A stretch of 64,000 bases of DNA, from assembly GCF_000204055.1 (NCBI RefSeq), contig NW_006768789.1, positions 73,692-137,691 of the forward strand, written 5' to 3'. Of this stretch, positions 9,790 through 21,674 are shown one piece after another. Source of the DNA: Melampsora larici-populina 98AG31 (lineage: Eukaryota; Basidiomycota; Pucciniomycetes; Pucciniales; Melampsoraceae). Every line of letters begins with the position of its first letter. Within the stretch, counting starts at the first letter, position 1. The notes below the pieces were generated by a model, which saw nothing but the letters and a program-made list of their open reading frames with translations, did not search any database and was not told where the DNA came from. Position numbers and translations under genes: made by a program.

Positions 9790-12700
9790 TTCAAGTTAAA
9801 GGCAAACAATGAATTTGAAGAAAATTGACAAATTGTCCAAAACCTCCACTGTTGCCGCTGAACAAATTCACATTTCAACCAAGCAAAGTTACGGACAAGC
9901 GAGATTTTTCAATTAGCGGGTAATTGTTCTCATCTAACAATCACCAGTAGCTATCTTCATGATACAACACTGACAAATTGTCCACGACTTCCAATGTTAT
10001 ACACCGTGAGCAATTTAACGACATCTACTTGTGTTTTTCCTCATCTGCCCCGCTAATTGATTGGCACCTAACATCATAGCACATCACCTTTGCCCCTCCA
10101 ATTAGCAAGTAATCTATTCTCAACTATCAATCACGATTAGTGTCCTTCATGCCTGTATATTGGCACCCTCCAATTGTCTGTAGAGATAGTCAAGCATATC
10201 TTGATCTCGCATGCTCGCGGTAACAAAAGTGTTTTGTTATGATTGCTGAGTAGTGTATACTCCATATCAGATCATTTTCAATTTTTTTCATATACACACT
10301 TGAACCAATTGGCCGCCAAGTATATTTTGCTTTGTTTCTTTCAAATAGTGCGCAATTTATTGCCCACTACAACCAAAGCCAACCGATTATGGATCTGAAT
10401 ACAATCAGTTGATCAATCATCAATCAACTCACAGAGATTCATCCTCTTTCAATTCAACTACATTCATTATTCCAATCTGATGTAGCAAAAGAGAAAATTC
10501 GACTTAAAACAACCCAGAAATTTAATAATGTCAATGATTATAAATATTAAGAAGAATAAGATTGTGATCAATCTGATGCCAAGAATATTAGGATGTTTAA
10601 CTCGAAGTACATACTATCGGATCAATCACTACTTCCACTTCTATGCCGGCATTCTCAATCTTGTCATGGAATCAAAATCAATATATTAATCAACATATTA
10701 ACATGCAATGTCTCTTCTCTAATGATTGCAAACCAATCACAAACAACTATCACATGGATACAACAAAGAAGAAGAAGGATGATATCAAACCTGACATTTT
10801 GCTTAAACTTCTTCAAAAGCCTTCTTGATGCTTAGCTCATCTTTGATAAATTACTTGAGAAGACACAATGTTTGTACCAAGCTCCTTCAGTCCATCTCCT
10901 TGACTTCATCAATTTGGTGGTTCAAATCATAAGGGTGTGTTGTGTTTTTTTTTCATTCTGCTCAATGTCCAGTCTGTTGTTTTCAAAAGTGAGTACATAC
11001 TGAAATATTTTTAGTTTGATTTTTGACCCATTCCTAGATTGATTGTCTCATCAGGATCAACTGTTTTCAAATCAATGACTGATCCTTCTTAAGTTCATTG
11101 AGAAGAGTTTGTTAATTTGATTCTTGTCAAGATCAAATATTGATCAATTGAAGCAACCTTCTCAATCGAGTCAAATTGCCACCCTGTACTTATCCTCCTC
11201 AGCCTCAGATACAAGCCCACCAATCACAAACAGTACATGATCAAACAAATACTATTCAAAATCATGTGTTGCTTAAATGGACAACATTGAGTTTAATCGA
11301 TCCACCCATACCAAAAATGGACTGCAGCCGAGTTCTTTATGAAGAAAGCCATCCGCTCAATAGGGCAACCACTGGCGACCATCAAGTACGTCTTTCAAGT
11401 CCTCTCGATCTCAACCCAAAGCCAATTGGATCACACTCTTGAGTGTAGATTTAGTAATCACTAAATTGAGTACCCTGGCACACTCTAATACCCACCAACC
11501 ACAGCTGAAGATATTGTATTGTCATAACTTCTGAGAAATCAACATTCATCACTCTTGAAACTAAACCAATCAACATGCATAATCAAGTTGTTCTGATGCA
11601 TCAAGCCATCAAACACAAAGAATGATTTGTCTTCTTTCTTATCTTAATTCAATCATCATACTCCAGAGAAAATGTAATCAAAGGAATCACTTCAATTGAT
11701 TTTGAAAAGAGAAAGAGAGTTTTGAGTGGGGTGATTTTCTTTTTTCTTTTGTAGAATTGTTGTTTGGAAAGATCAGAAAAAAAGTCTAGATGTGAATGTA
11801 GGATCTAATATTTATTTTCACCTAAAACTTCAATCAAAAGGAAACAATTAATCAAATCACTACCAATTTCTAAAAAAACAAAGTCCAGAATGAAAATGAA
11901 GAAAACACGAGGATGTTTGTTTAGAATTGGATTCTGTCAAGGTTTGGTGAGAGAATTTGCTTGGGTTGATGATGGATGGGATACCAAAGAGTTCAGAAGA
12001 ATCAGTTGAGTTCATCCATTCTTTATAAATCAGATTTCTTATGTTTTATAAAGAAGTATTGGTTGTACTCTTGCTATTTGTTTGATCAGAAGGAATCCAT
12101 TAGTACAATTTCATATAATTTAAACCAAGTCACAATGGAAATGAATCTCCAAGCCCCTAGCCAAATCATTCCCTTTCAAAACCTTAAGAGCTCCACCTTC
12201 AAACTTGAGAAATTCATAATCAAAACCATCAAAACATCGGTGGAACAATTTTAATTCATCAAGTACAATTGAATTATAAATTTTAATTCCTTCTAAGTAT
12301 TTGAGCTCGTTGTATCAAAATTGAATGTTTCATTGAGAAATGCATTGGGATTCTTATAGAAGATATTGAAAAAGGAGTATACTCAATGAAGATGAAATTA
12401 AATGATAGGTCATGTAAGGTTTCTACTTTGAACATTGGGTCTGGTGTGTCTTAAGTTTATGGTCTTGATGTATTTGAAATGGTAAGTAATCATTTCATTT
12501 TTTGGTTCCCTTTAATCTTGATCTGATTTGATTTTTTTCATTGATCAATAAAAGGGATGGGAAAGATTAACAAATTGGGAAATTTAATTATTGATTAAAA
12601 CTTATTCACAAGAACAAAAATCAAACGTTGAGAATAATGATGAAGGATTATTTGGACAGCAACTTGATTATGTCAGATTGATTTTCAACTGAAATTTATG

Positions 12701-13250
12701 AATTAATTGAGAGATATATCAGATTTTGCTTTACATTTAAAAAGATGGTGTAGGAATTGGTCTGATTGAAGTTTTTTGGGATGGTTCTGGATTTGAGTTT
12801 TGTGGTTTATGTAGAATCAGTTGAGCTCATATTATTAATATGTAATGATTTCAAATTCAGTTTCCAGAAATCCAAGTCAAGAATAAGTGGGTGGAAATCA
12901 ATGGTGATGAGATGTAAACTATTTTCTTCCTTTTCCTTGAACGTACAAAAACTTAAAGCTGGTTCATTACCCCTCTGCAAACAAAATGAACAAGTTTAAT
13001 GATTTTAATAACTTTTCTTAGACCATGGATAGAATTACCAAACAAGTATTATGATTTTTGAATTCAAAATCAAGACAAACCAGATGATAAAGTCAAAATA
13101 TGTGCAGCAGGATCTATGTTCAAAACTGAAGTAGGACCAAATGTGCAAGAATGACACCAGCTGAAGCAAGACTGAAAGAATTTAAACTAAAGCAAACATG
13201 GTCGTAAGTCAACCCAAAAACCCCCAAGAGACCCTAAGTTATCATCAATA
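9790..13250. other. AT-rich intergenic DNA without a supported gene
   Basis: Short ORFs exist (up to about 90 codons) but none has recognisable domains, a convincing start or splice continuity. Around 9830-10180 there are loosely repeated blocks built around caattagc, gtaat and caatcac. From 10400 on the sequence is dominated by words such as gattgatcaat. I see nothing else in it. Confidence 0.5.
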
Positions 13251-13254
13251 GCAG

Positions 13255-13725
13255 GGTTCAAGCCAAAAATTCCAAGTAGGAATTTTACAACATCCAAGGG
13301 AGTTTTTTAGAACAAATTTTACCTGAAACTGACTTGGGCATCATAAGAATGGGCTAAAAATAGGCCACTATGTCTCATAAAGAAAAGAAAAAAAGCTTTA
13401 AGACCAAGGTCAAAACACTGGAAAAAAGTATGTTTTATCTGTGTTATGGACTTAACAAGAGAGAAGGAGGAAAAAAACAAGCGTGAGGGAACAAAAAAAC
13501 AATTTATATGCCTTTTCTTGATCCAAAAAAAGATGTTTTGTTTTGATCCAAAAAAAATAATCAAGCATCTCAAAATCATAGGCATTGACCTATAATTTTG
13601 GAGCTTGTGAGTGCCTCTAGAGCAACTTGTGAGCTTCAAAACGTGAGCTATTGATTAAGGTTTCCCAGTGATGCCTGAAACACATTTTGTGTTTTATTTC
13701 ATTCAACTTGAAAACTGCTAATTGG
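13255..13725. repeat. Diverged direct duplication, copy A
   Basis: This block runs from a segment containing aaaaattccaagtaggaa to one containing cacattttgtgttttatttc. It aligns along its length with 13983-14412, including the shared words ggaggaaaaaaacaa and gccttttcttga. Many indels show it is old. No coding capacity is recognised. Confidence 0.7.
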
Positions 13726-13982
13726 TATAAAGATCACCAAATGGTACAATAGGAGAGTTCAAATTAAACCATGCTTCAAATATAACCATCCCTACTTTAA
13801 AATTTTACCTATAATCTTGCAATTTTCAAAACACTTTCAGAAAGCCCTGCTTGAGGGCCACATTCCAGCCAAACAAAATGTAAAAAATTATTTAAGCACT
13901 TTTTGGCCCACTTGAACTCCCCTAATGTGAAATATTATAATTTGTAATATACTCTGACAGAACGATACTTGAGGTACTCTGA

Positions 13983-14412
13983 TATTATCAAGTCAAAAAT
14001 TCCAAGCAGGAAATTTATAACTTCTGAGTGATATTTTAAAGCACAAGTTGACCTGAAAGATCACAAGAAGTCTTAAAAGGTGTTTAAATATAAGCTACTA
14101 GGTCTTATAAGCAAGAGAAAAACAAGCTCTGAGACTAGGTACAAATGCTGGAAAAAGGACATCATATCTGCTGTTATGGATTCAACAAGAGAGGAGGAGG
14201 AAAAAAACAACCATTATGGAATAAAAAAGCAACTCATGCGCCTTTTCTTGAGACAAAAAGAGATGTTTTTTTCCTTGACCCAAAAATATAATCAAGCTTC
14301 TTAAAATTATAGGGCTACTTTCAAGCTGTAAAAAGTGCATTATAATTCAAGCCTTTCAAGCAATGACCAAACCACATTTTGGGTCTGATTTCATTTGACT
14401 TGAACCCCACTA
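13983..14412. repeat. Diverged direct duplication, copy B
   Basis: Second copy of the block at 13255-13725, starting near aaaaattccaagcaggaa and ending near cacattttgggtctgatttc. The period between copies is about 725 bp. Confidence 0.7.
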
Positions 14413-14420
14413 TTGAAATC

Positions 14421-14493
14421 GTTAGGAGGTTAGGGGTTAGGATTAGGGGCTTAGGGGTTAGGATTAGGTGTTTAGGGGTTAGGTGTTTAGGGA
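14421..14493 (+). repeat. Interstitial telomere-like tract (degenerate TTAGGG)
   Basis: About 70 bp made almost wholly of ttagggg, ttagg and ttaggattagg units, all in the same orientation. TTAGGG is the telomere repeat of most filamentous fungi. The tract is degenerate and lies inside the window with DNA on both sides, so it is interstitial and not a chromosome end. Confidence 0.75.
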
Positions 14494-14930
14494 GTTCGGC
14501 TTAGGACAAGGATATGTGGTATTGCCTGTTTTCACAATGACCAGCTTTCCTTGAAAAACTTGATCCCACCACATTTAGGACTCACAAGCAGCATGGCCTC
14601 TATACCTCTTTGCCTCATCCCCATTCAGTGCTTGCTGCCAGCAACAACAATTTGATTCATCTTTAGTTGCCTTGACCATGTCATATACTTGGGATAGCAC
14701 TGTGTTACTCATACTGTAACCAGTGACCAACATTATTTTATGATTTTTTGATCTAGATTTTGATAAAATTTCATCTAAACAATTGCCCCTGACATGGAAG
14801 CTTGCATGTTTGGGCAATATTTGAGCCAGCATGGTCTTCAGAATTCCTTACAGATGTGTCTAAGATGAGCCCTTCTTACAAGTGCGGTGCCCGCCGCTCA
14901 ATTCAGCTAGTACATTATATTCACAGTGTA

Positions 14931-15008
14931 ATTAGGTATTTTTCTGCAATAACTTTTTGCGCCTGGGTGTTATTGCATTTCTGAGTGTAGCATTTGATTG
15001 TTTGAACA
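14931..15008 (+). repeat. Dispersed repeat, copy 2
   Basis: Matches 9421-9498: attaggta, then gcctgggtgttat and ctgagtgtag. It is followed by a short GC-rich stretch (about 15027-15050) that is unlike its surroundings. Confidence 0.7.
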
Positions 15009-15009
15009 T

Positions 15010-17020
15010 TTATTAGTAACTAGCGGATCAGCGGCGGGCGCCGCGGTCAGGGATCCTTATTTCTAGGTAGGCTTGACAACTGAACATTGGCCAGTGGCAT
15101 TGCACTTGAGATACTTCTTTCAACCTGTTTCATTTGTTATGTGGTAGTGCAAATGTAGTTCAGTAACTTGACTAACCCATCAAAGGAATCATTAATATGT
15201 TTCTCAAGGCGCTCTTTCTGATCACTGGCCAAACATTTCCTCTTTTCCCATCAATTTAGTCTTTCATCACTTCCAGATCAATTACTATGATGATTTTTCT
15301 TTTTAAGGTCCAAAACTTTTTTATTTAATTGATTGAATTCCAAACTAACTTGAGTTAAAATCTCGATAAATGAACTCATCAAACCAAACAAACAAACAAA
15401 AGTAGAAGCATGTTGAATCAATCTTAAGGAAGATGTAGTTGTACTAACTAAATAAGTTTGTGATGAATTCATTAAATCAGTTTCATACAAAATTAAATTT
15501 TGATGTGATAGATTGATTGATGTTTTAAAGAAATTGATCAACTTTTTTTCAATTTTTTTCTTGGTGGTGAGTTTCAGTTTTAATGATTTACAAGGTCTTG
15601 GGCAGCTACGCCGCCCCTTTATGCTTCATCTTGCTTAAAACAGAGCAGGACCTTGTCACAACAATGAACCCCTAATGACTAGTGTTCCAAAGTTTGATCT
15701 TCAAATCACAACTTCACCAGCAGCGCAGCCACAACCCTTCAACCTGGTCTGGTGATCCAGTCAAACATCTCAATGTAGAACGTAGCACCAGTGACCAGGA
15801 GGCCTCCCAAATAAAAAAACTCTTCACATTTGCAAGAAACTCAACCATTTTAATCAAATTGGTAATGACTAAAATGGATAGCACTGAAGCACACCAGCTG
15901 TGTAAGTTGCAAACTTTACTGATTGAGAATTTGTAAAAACAATAAAAATTGGTTTAACAATTTGAAACTGATGATGATATGCAATCTAAGTTTCTTGAAA
16001 GGCATGGACTGATGAAGTTTCATTCAAATGCATTTCTTTGGGTGTGTCTTGAACTGAAACACAACAGATTCACCAACTTTTATCTTCATTTATGTTTAGG
16101 TAAGAATGATACTATAATGGTTTTTGCTCAACATACTGGATGATTATATTGTCCTGATTTAACAAAGCCCATCACAACAGATGTGACAGGTGGGGTATTA
16201 GCTGCAAACCAAAAAATACCCTCCTAATCTTTGAGGTTTCATATGAACTCTGCTCAGCACGGCTAAGAATGGACTTGAATGCCTGGTAACAAAATCATTC
16301 CTCCTTGACCAATCTTGATATCTGCAAAAGTTTCATTCCTAATTACTTCAAAACACATTGAAACTTTTATTTGGCGAGTCTCTTCAGTGATCACACAAAA
16401 TATGATTTTGGTAACACTTTTATTTCCAATCTCAGGTCTTATAAATTGATGACTTGCAGCCTTCTCCTGAAGTTTAGGAATCAAGAGTGATAAGACATTG
16501 TAAATATCCTTTTCCCTCTTCAAAGACCCAGGTTTTTTTATTGACAGAGCATCGTGGATGCAGAGATAATTGCCCCACTTTGCGTGCAAGTTTTATATGT
16601 TGAAGAATGTTTCAGGAGTGAATTGACAAACAAAACAGCACTTCACAATTAATTTACTTTACGCAGCTGAATTGAGTAGAGGAATGGTTCGAAAATGGCA
16701 AAATCTGTCTGGGGATGTCCAAATAATTCCAATGAAGTATAGGGAGAAGATGATTTCTCAAGATATTCATAGAGACCAATGCTTTGATGATTGAAATGTT
16801 TTAAAACTCCATCAAGCGCACTAATTAAATTTATATTAAGCTGGCATGCAAAATCATTCAGCAAGAAGAGGTTCACAACATGGAATATTGATACCTTCTA
16901 ATTCATCAATCAACATCTTGCCACTACAACATAGAATGGTACAATGGTTGGAAACATGAATCAGATTATCAGGACCCATGTCAATTAGAGGCCATAGCCA
17001 ATTGAGATGAGGCCAAATAG
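15010..17020. other. Intergenic DNA with only unsupported short ORFs
   Basis: Minus-strand open stretches at 16263-16589 and 16649-16876 have no recognisable domain. They might be parts of the same decayed unit as the ORF at 17022-17471. Nothing else is evident. Confidence 0.4.
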
Positions 17021-17021
17021 A

Positions 17022-17471
17022 TCAAGAGCATCCTTTGATAGCAACTACTACAACCATGACAAAAGACTTGCAAAGCATGGATTGGTATTTAAGAAGTTGT
17101 CTTGAATGTGAATGAAGAGAAACAAAGGTAGCACAAGCCTCCAGGAGCTGAGAGGTAGTCAATGATGTTTTCAAAGAAATATATTGTATCAGTGGATGGT
17201 CCAAATATTGAGTGACAATGGGACAGTGACCTACCCAAGTGATTGAATCATCTTCAGGACCCTTTAGTATGTCCTCTGCGCTAATTGTCAATGAGGCACC
17301 AACATTACGCTTGCTAAGATCCGTCAAAGCCGGTTTGGTGTTTTTGAGTTTGACACCACAGAGTTTCAAGTAAAGTGTCATGTTACAAAATGAGCTACCC
17401 AGAGCTTTCTTGCTACCAATTGTACATTTGAACTGAACAGCTTGATCAAAGAGAGCATGAATGAGTGGCAT
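17022..17471 (-). pseudogene. 149-codon ORF of unknown function, possible gene remnant
   Basis: An uninterrupted minus-strand ORF starts with ATG and ends with a stop. I do not recognise any family. Its composition is ordinary for a soluble protein (mixed hydrophobic and polar, several Cys), unlike the low-complexity shadows nearby. More minus-strand open stretches lie downstream at 16649-16876 and 16263-16589. The three could be exons of one decayed gene, but I could not join them by splice sites. It may also be a chance ORF. Confidence 0.25.
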
Positions 17472-17479
17472 TCCAATGA

Positions 17480-18300
17480 TAAGTGATGTTTTGAAATTGT
17501 CAACTCCAATCTAAACAAAGGATCAAATGTTGATGAATCACATTTCTTTCTACAGAGTGTACAATAGTTGATTTGGAATGTTCATTGATCATGTCCTCAG
17601 ATTTTTCAATGATTTGGCTTGTTGTGGAACTTTGACTTTCAATCTAAATGTTCCCTTACAAAAGAGTACAATTGCTAGGACATATCAAATGGAAGGCGTG
17701 TGATCTGATTGCTTTGGCATTAGCATTCATAGGCTGACCAATTACTGCAAGCATCTGGGGAATCACAGACTGGAGTTCAGTCTGTAGTCAATCGTCCAAA
17801 AGTCACAATTATGCTCAGGCTAAGAATCAAAAAAAGTCCAGTTACTTACCATAGAAATCTATTGATCAAATATATTCCCAAGTTTTGATGGTGTGCTGAA
17901 CGCAAAATGGATCCATATTTAGCAAATGGGCAGATTTTGATCAGGAATATTGAGATGCTGATTTTGATTAATTTCATTGTTCATTGTTGGCTAGATATTG
18001 AAAGAATAATCTCGGAGGAGGTTACATATAGTCGCGAACTGATTACTGAACTGATGGGAGTCAAAATGAGAGCAAGGATGAAACGGATATGCAAAAACCT
18101 ACTGGAGTCCATTATAGCCAAGTGATGGTCATTGATGGATGCAAGCGTGAAGGCTATGGGCTCAACACAGTGTGGTATCTTAGTTTTGCAACATGTCGAC
18201 AAATAGCTGTCTCAACAGGGTGTGAAGATGGGCATGGCACCGAGGCTCACCAAGGCAAATTTAATTGAGCAGGCAGGAATGGAGAATTGGGAGAAGGTTG
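17480..18300. other. Intergenic DNA, nothing recognised
   Basis: AT-rich, with two short overlapping ORFs on opposite strands (17907-18125 and 17981-18202) that look like chance. A small run of tatagatatagatag lies at the right edge beside the end of the PA-domain gene. Confidence 0.4.
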
Positions 18301-18302
18301 TC

Positions 18303-19376
18303 TCAGTTTGTGATTTTAAGATATAGATATAGATAGAAAGACACTGTATTCAATAAAGCAATGGAATTAGCCGCTGCTGGAGACGGTATTGAATCAGCAA
18401 AGTACCCAAACGTATACAAGACTGTGAACCTGATCAATAATAAGATAAGACCAATTATCAATCGTAGTAACTCAGTGATTCCCGCGATCAAAAATGAAAG
18501 CTTGTTAAAAGCTGATTGACCTCCTGTTTGATTGATTTCATCTAGAATAGTAGAAGCCAAAGTTTTGAGTAGATTGGACTGAAACCAATATCCAGATCCG
18601 ACCACATCACTATTTGAAGAAATATGTTAGCAAAAGTGATGGAAGAAGTTTAAGATGGATGACTGACCTGAATTGAGATTCAATCAAACAAGCACCTTGT
18701 AATCTTGCTGAGCTAAAAACATCCAATGGTTTTTCAAAATTAAGAAGATATTCTGAATTCACACTACAAGATCCTGTAGTAAGAGAATAAAGCACAGCAG
18801 CAGCAGCTCCACGATCACAAGCAAGAGTACAGATATCATCAACCATTGTAAATGATGAGGTATTGGTATCACAGCTATGAATGGTTTTAATTGATTGATT
18901 GAGTTGTGATTGATTGGTTGTAATTGATTGAGTTGGGTTTGTTGATTGATTGGGCAATTGAGATTGATTGAGTTAGAGTTGTAATTGAATGATTGAGATG
19001 GAATGAAAAGATTCGAGTCAGATTGAAATTCTGCTATTGAATGATTTGAAATCCAACATACTTGATCATGGCAATCCAAGGAGCATTAGCAGGAGGTCAA
19101 CCAGTAGCATTAAATTAGAGAAATGAAGTAAAACACCTTGCAATAATAATATATTGAAGATGATGAGTTGATGATAGAATTGAATGAAAAAAGAGGAATG
19201 ACATACATGTAAAGAAAAAGAAGGAGTATATCATTAGCTTGAAGTGATCTGTTAACTCCATCAGAAAAGATACCGATAGGATGCCAATTCATTTGAATAA
19301 ACCAATTAGTATCAGCTAGATTAGGATCAATTTGAGGGATTGGATCATTATTTGGAGTACTGCATCTAGATCCAAG
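18303..19376 (-). pseudogene. PA-domain, single-pass membrane protein gene, apparently broken
   Basis: Minus-strand pieces read as a protease-associated (PA) domain protein. One piece (19376 to about 19206) contains TNWFIQMNWHPIGIFSDGVN. The next (about 19062-19110) carries APWIAMI. Exon 18668-18874 has DICTLACDRGAAAAVLYS, and exon 18303-18609 ends in a hydrophobic helix (LLRLIIGLILLLIRFTVLY). Two introns are clean GT-AG: 18875-19061 and 18610-18667. The motif order (PWIAMI, Cys-Asp, then ARG-like RGAAAAVLYS) fits PA domains of secretory-pathway membrane proteins. Many of those carry a cytosolic RING, and no RING follows here. A TGA at 19097-19099 interrupts the second piece and I found no acceptor that avoids it. 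Either this copy is dead or my model of that exon is wrong. Confidence 0.45.
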
Positions 19377-19766
19377 GCTTCATCTTTATCTATACTATTG
19401 TGACTACCACAACACTGTTTCCAAAGAAGGACTAATATTTATATTTGATAATCAGATTCCTTCCGCTCTAGCTTCTTTGTTTGAATCGGTTTGATTTAAA
19501 TCTTTACCTTTATACATCTCAATCTGAATTTCTAGAGTAGGTTTGATGGCTGAGCTACCCTTCTGGATTGAATCTAATCAAAAGATTTCAAAACAATGGT
19601 TAATAGATGCAAAAGATGATCACTAACCATTATCTTGTGAAATGATATTATCTGATTTGGCTTGATTTCCTAATTCTCTATCAATCCTTACACCTTTATC
19701 ATGATCATGATCTTTTCTTGAGCTTGTTGTTGTTTTGGGTTTTGATTGGTCGCTGATTTAGTGTTA

Positions 19767-19972
19767 GCAACACTGGGTAAGCAATGCTGCGCACCGCAAC
19801 AGGCCAAATCAGTGCAGCGTAGCTCTTCAAAAAAACTGGATTTTTCCCCAGGTCCGTAGCGCAACACCTACATAACTCAAAGAGCGACGCTACAGGTGGC
19901 AGTGTTGCTTTACAGCGCTGCGCAACAGGCGCAACACGCAATGCAACACGCCTAATCCAGTCCAGTGTGAGC
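19767..19972. mobile_element. GC-rich short element, copy 1
   Basis: A 206-bp island, much richer in G and C than its flanks, runs from gcaacactgggtaagcaatg to ccagtgtgagc. The ends are imperfect inverted repeats (GCAACACTGG against GCTCACACTGG). The interior is rich in gcgcaacac words. The first 17 bases of the terminal motif, caacactgggtaagcaa, occur in inverted orientation at 22676-22692. It looks like a non-autonomous DNA element. No clear target duplication was found. Confidence 0.6.
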
Positions 19973-20395
19973 AAAAAGCAATTCATTCAAGTGAAAAGAC
20001 ATACAAAACATATCAATGATAGTTAAGAAATTTTAAACAAAGTATTACTATTAATGATAGTGAAGAAATGATCAAAAACAATAAGATACAGATGGTAATA
20101 AATAAGTTAATAAAGACAATAAATGAGAGTAAAGAAGTAGAAAAGCGCAAACAAGTAAAAACAAATAAAGGAATTAATCAAGTCATTGATATTCCTATGG
20201 CTTTGAATACCTTGGTAGAATCTTCAAACAGGATGCCAGGCTCAACACCCTCCCTTATCCAAAGTCTGCTCGAGACCAGACTTTCAATGAATCAAAACCA
20301 AACTATCTTGAAATTGCTGTAAAAACCCATGTAAAACTCGGATCAAAACTCTTTGACAATCTTCTAATGTGATTTCTTTTAATGAAATTTTTCAT

Positions 20396-21420
20396 TCAAG
20401 TTGATTTCCATTGAAGCTTTTCAAAATCTATTTCAATCAAATGATTCAAATTAGATAAATGAATTCCAAGTGTTGATACACATTTTGCTTGATTGTCTGT
20501 TGGGATTGGATACGTTGCATTCACTCTTGAACAACCAAAACTTTGAAGTTGGGTAAGATCTAAGATGATTTCAACTAAAAAACTTTCAGTATAAGCTGGT
20601 CTTTCAGTTGGAGAAGTTAATGAGAGAAGAGTAAGTGAGGTAAGTTGAGAGATTGGTTTGATAAATAAATTTGGCATTTGACCATCAGATGAAGGATTAT
20701 AACTACCAGATTCTACAGAATTATTTGAATTGGATGGTTCTGAAAGTGGTATGATCGGTTTTGGATCTAAATCAATATCAAGATTGATGATATTTGGATA
20801 AGTTTCAAAGATCTTAAGTATCACTTCTGATCTTGATTTAGGATCCCAATCTGGTCCATCCAATGAACTTTCACTCCAGGTTTCTTCAAATTTGATTAAT
20901 TCTGATCTAGAAGCTCTCTGCCAAACTTTCTTAACCTGATTTGAATGTGGTTTGATGATCTCTTTGAATGTAAAGTTGATTTTTCTACCGTATAACCTTA
21001 AGAATCGAAACTCTGAAAAAAATCAAGATATAAATTTACTCAAAGACAAAAAGAACAGAGATTCAAGAGAATTGCCTGGTATAGATAAGGACAACATAAT
21101 TGATAAAACGTGTGATCTACAGAATCAAGTGATCCAATATCGATTAAACAATCATCATCAGAATCACAAGAATGGATTGTAGAATGAACAGAATCAGATT
21201 CATCATTAGATAAGATTTCTAACTTTCAAAAAATAAAAAACATCATCTTGATCAGATATGAATGATTTTAAAAGGATGAAATAATCCAAACTGACTATTA
21301 TTTGTTGAGGTTGGTTTTTGGTTGGATTGGTTTATCCATTTATCAGATCTTGTTTCTGAATCTGAATCTGATATATCTTCAGAATGATCATGATTGTTAT
21401 CGTTATTATCCTTTTTAAAC
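20396..21420 (-). pseudogene. Decayed F-box/LRR-type gene
   Basis: The minus strand from 21420 has an acidic Ser/Asp stretch (DSDSETRSDKW), then SVDHTFYQLCCPYLYQ, LESLFFLSLSKFIS, FRFLRLYGRKINF and LRR-like segments to the stop at 20396 (ISQLTSLTLLSLTS, LTQLQSFGCS). The phrase FYQLCCPYLYQ resembles the segment after an F-box in fungal F-box/LRR proteins, and the repeated leucine-rich lines support that reading. The F-box itself is not seen. Between the PYLYQ and LESLF segments the frame shifts, and a TGA at 21023-21025 interrupts the next stretch. The part from 21012 to 20396 is open. An acidic and serine-rich stretch at 22717-22935 on the same strand might be its displaced N-terminal part, split by the elements in between. 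Confidence 0.5.
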
Positions 21421-21674
21421 TATCAGTTGGAGTTGATGATCCATGTGAATGTAACCAATAAATGATAATATGCCTAATGTGTCCAGATACATCACGATCA
21501 AGTTTAGTTTGGCTGGCGTATGAGAGAGGGTTGGGAGGGGTTGGCAGTTGATCATGTTATGGAACTTGAAGTGTGATTTCCAAAGGGGAAAGTAGACACC
21601 TGGGTGACAAAAACCCAATTGGCCTCCATGGCCCCGCAACAACCGCTGCCTGTGGTCTGCGGTGCTACAAGGAG

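Noticed and set aside
20988..21014. A 27-bp intron (gtaaat...ttttttcag) in the F-box-like gene
   Set aside because: It is too short to splice, and the minus-strand frame reads sensibly through it apart from one TGA, so decay explains it better.
20952..21182. Plus-strand ORF rich in Lys, Asn and Asp
   Set aside because: It is antisense to the F-box-like remnant, whose leucine-rich reading is better.
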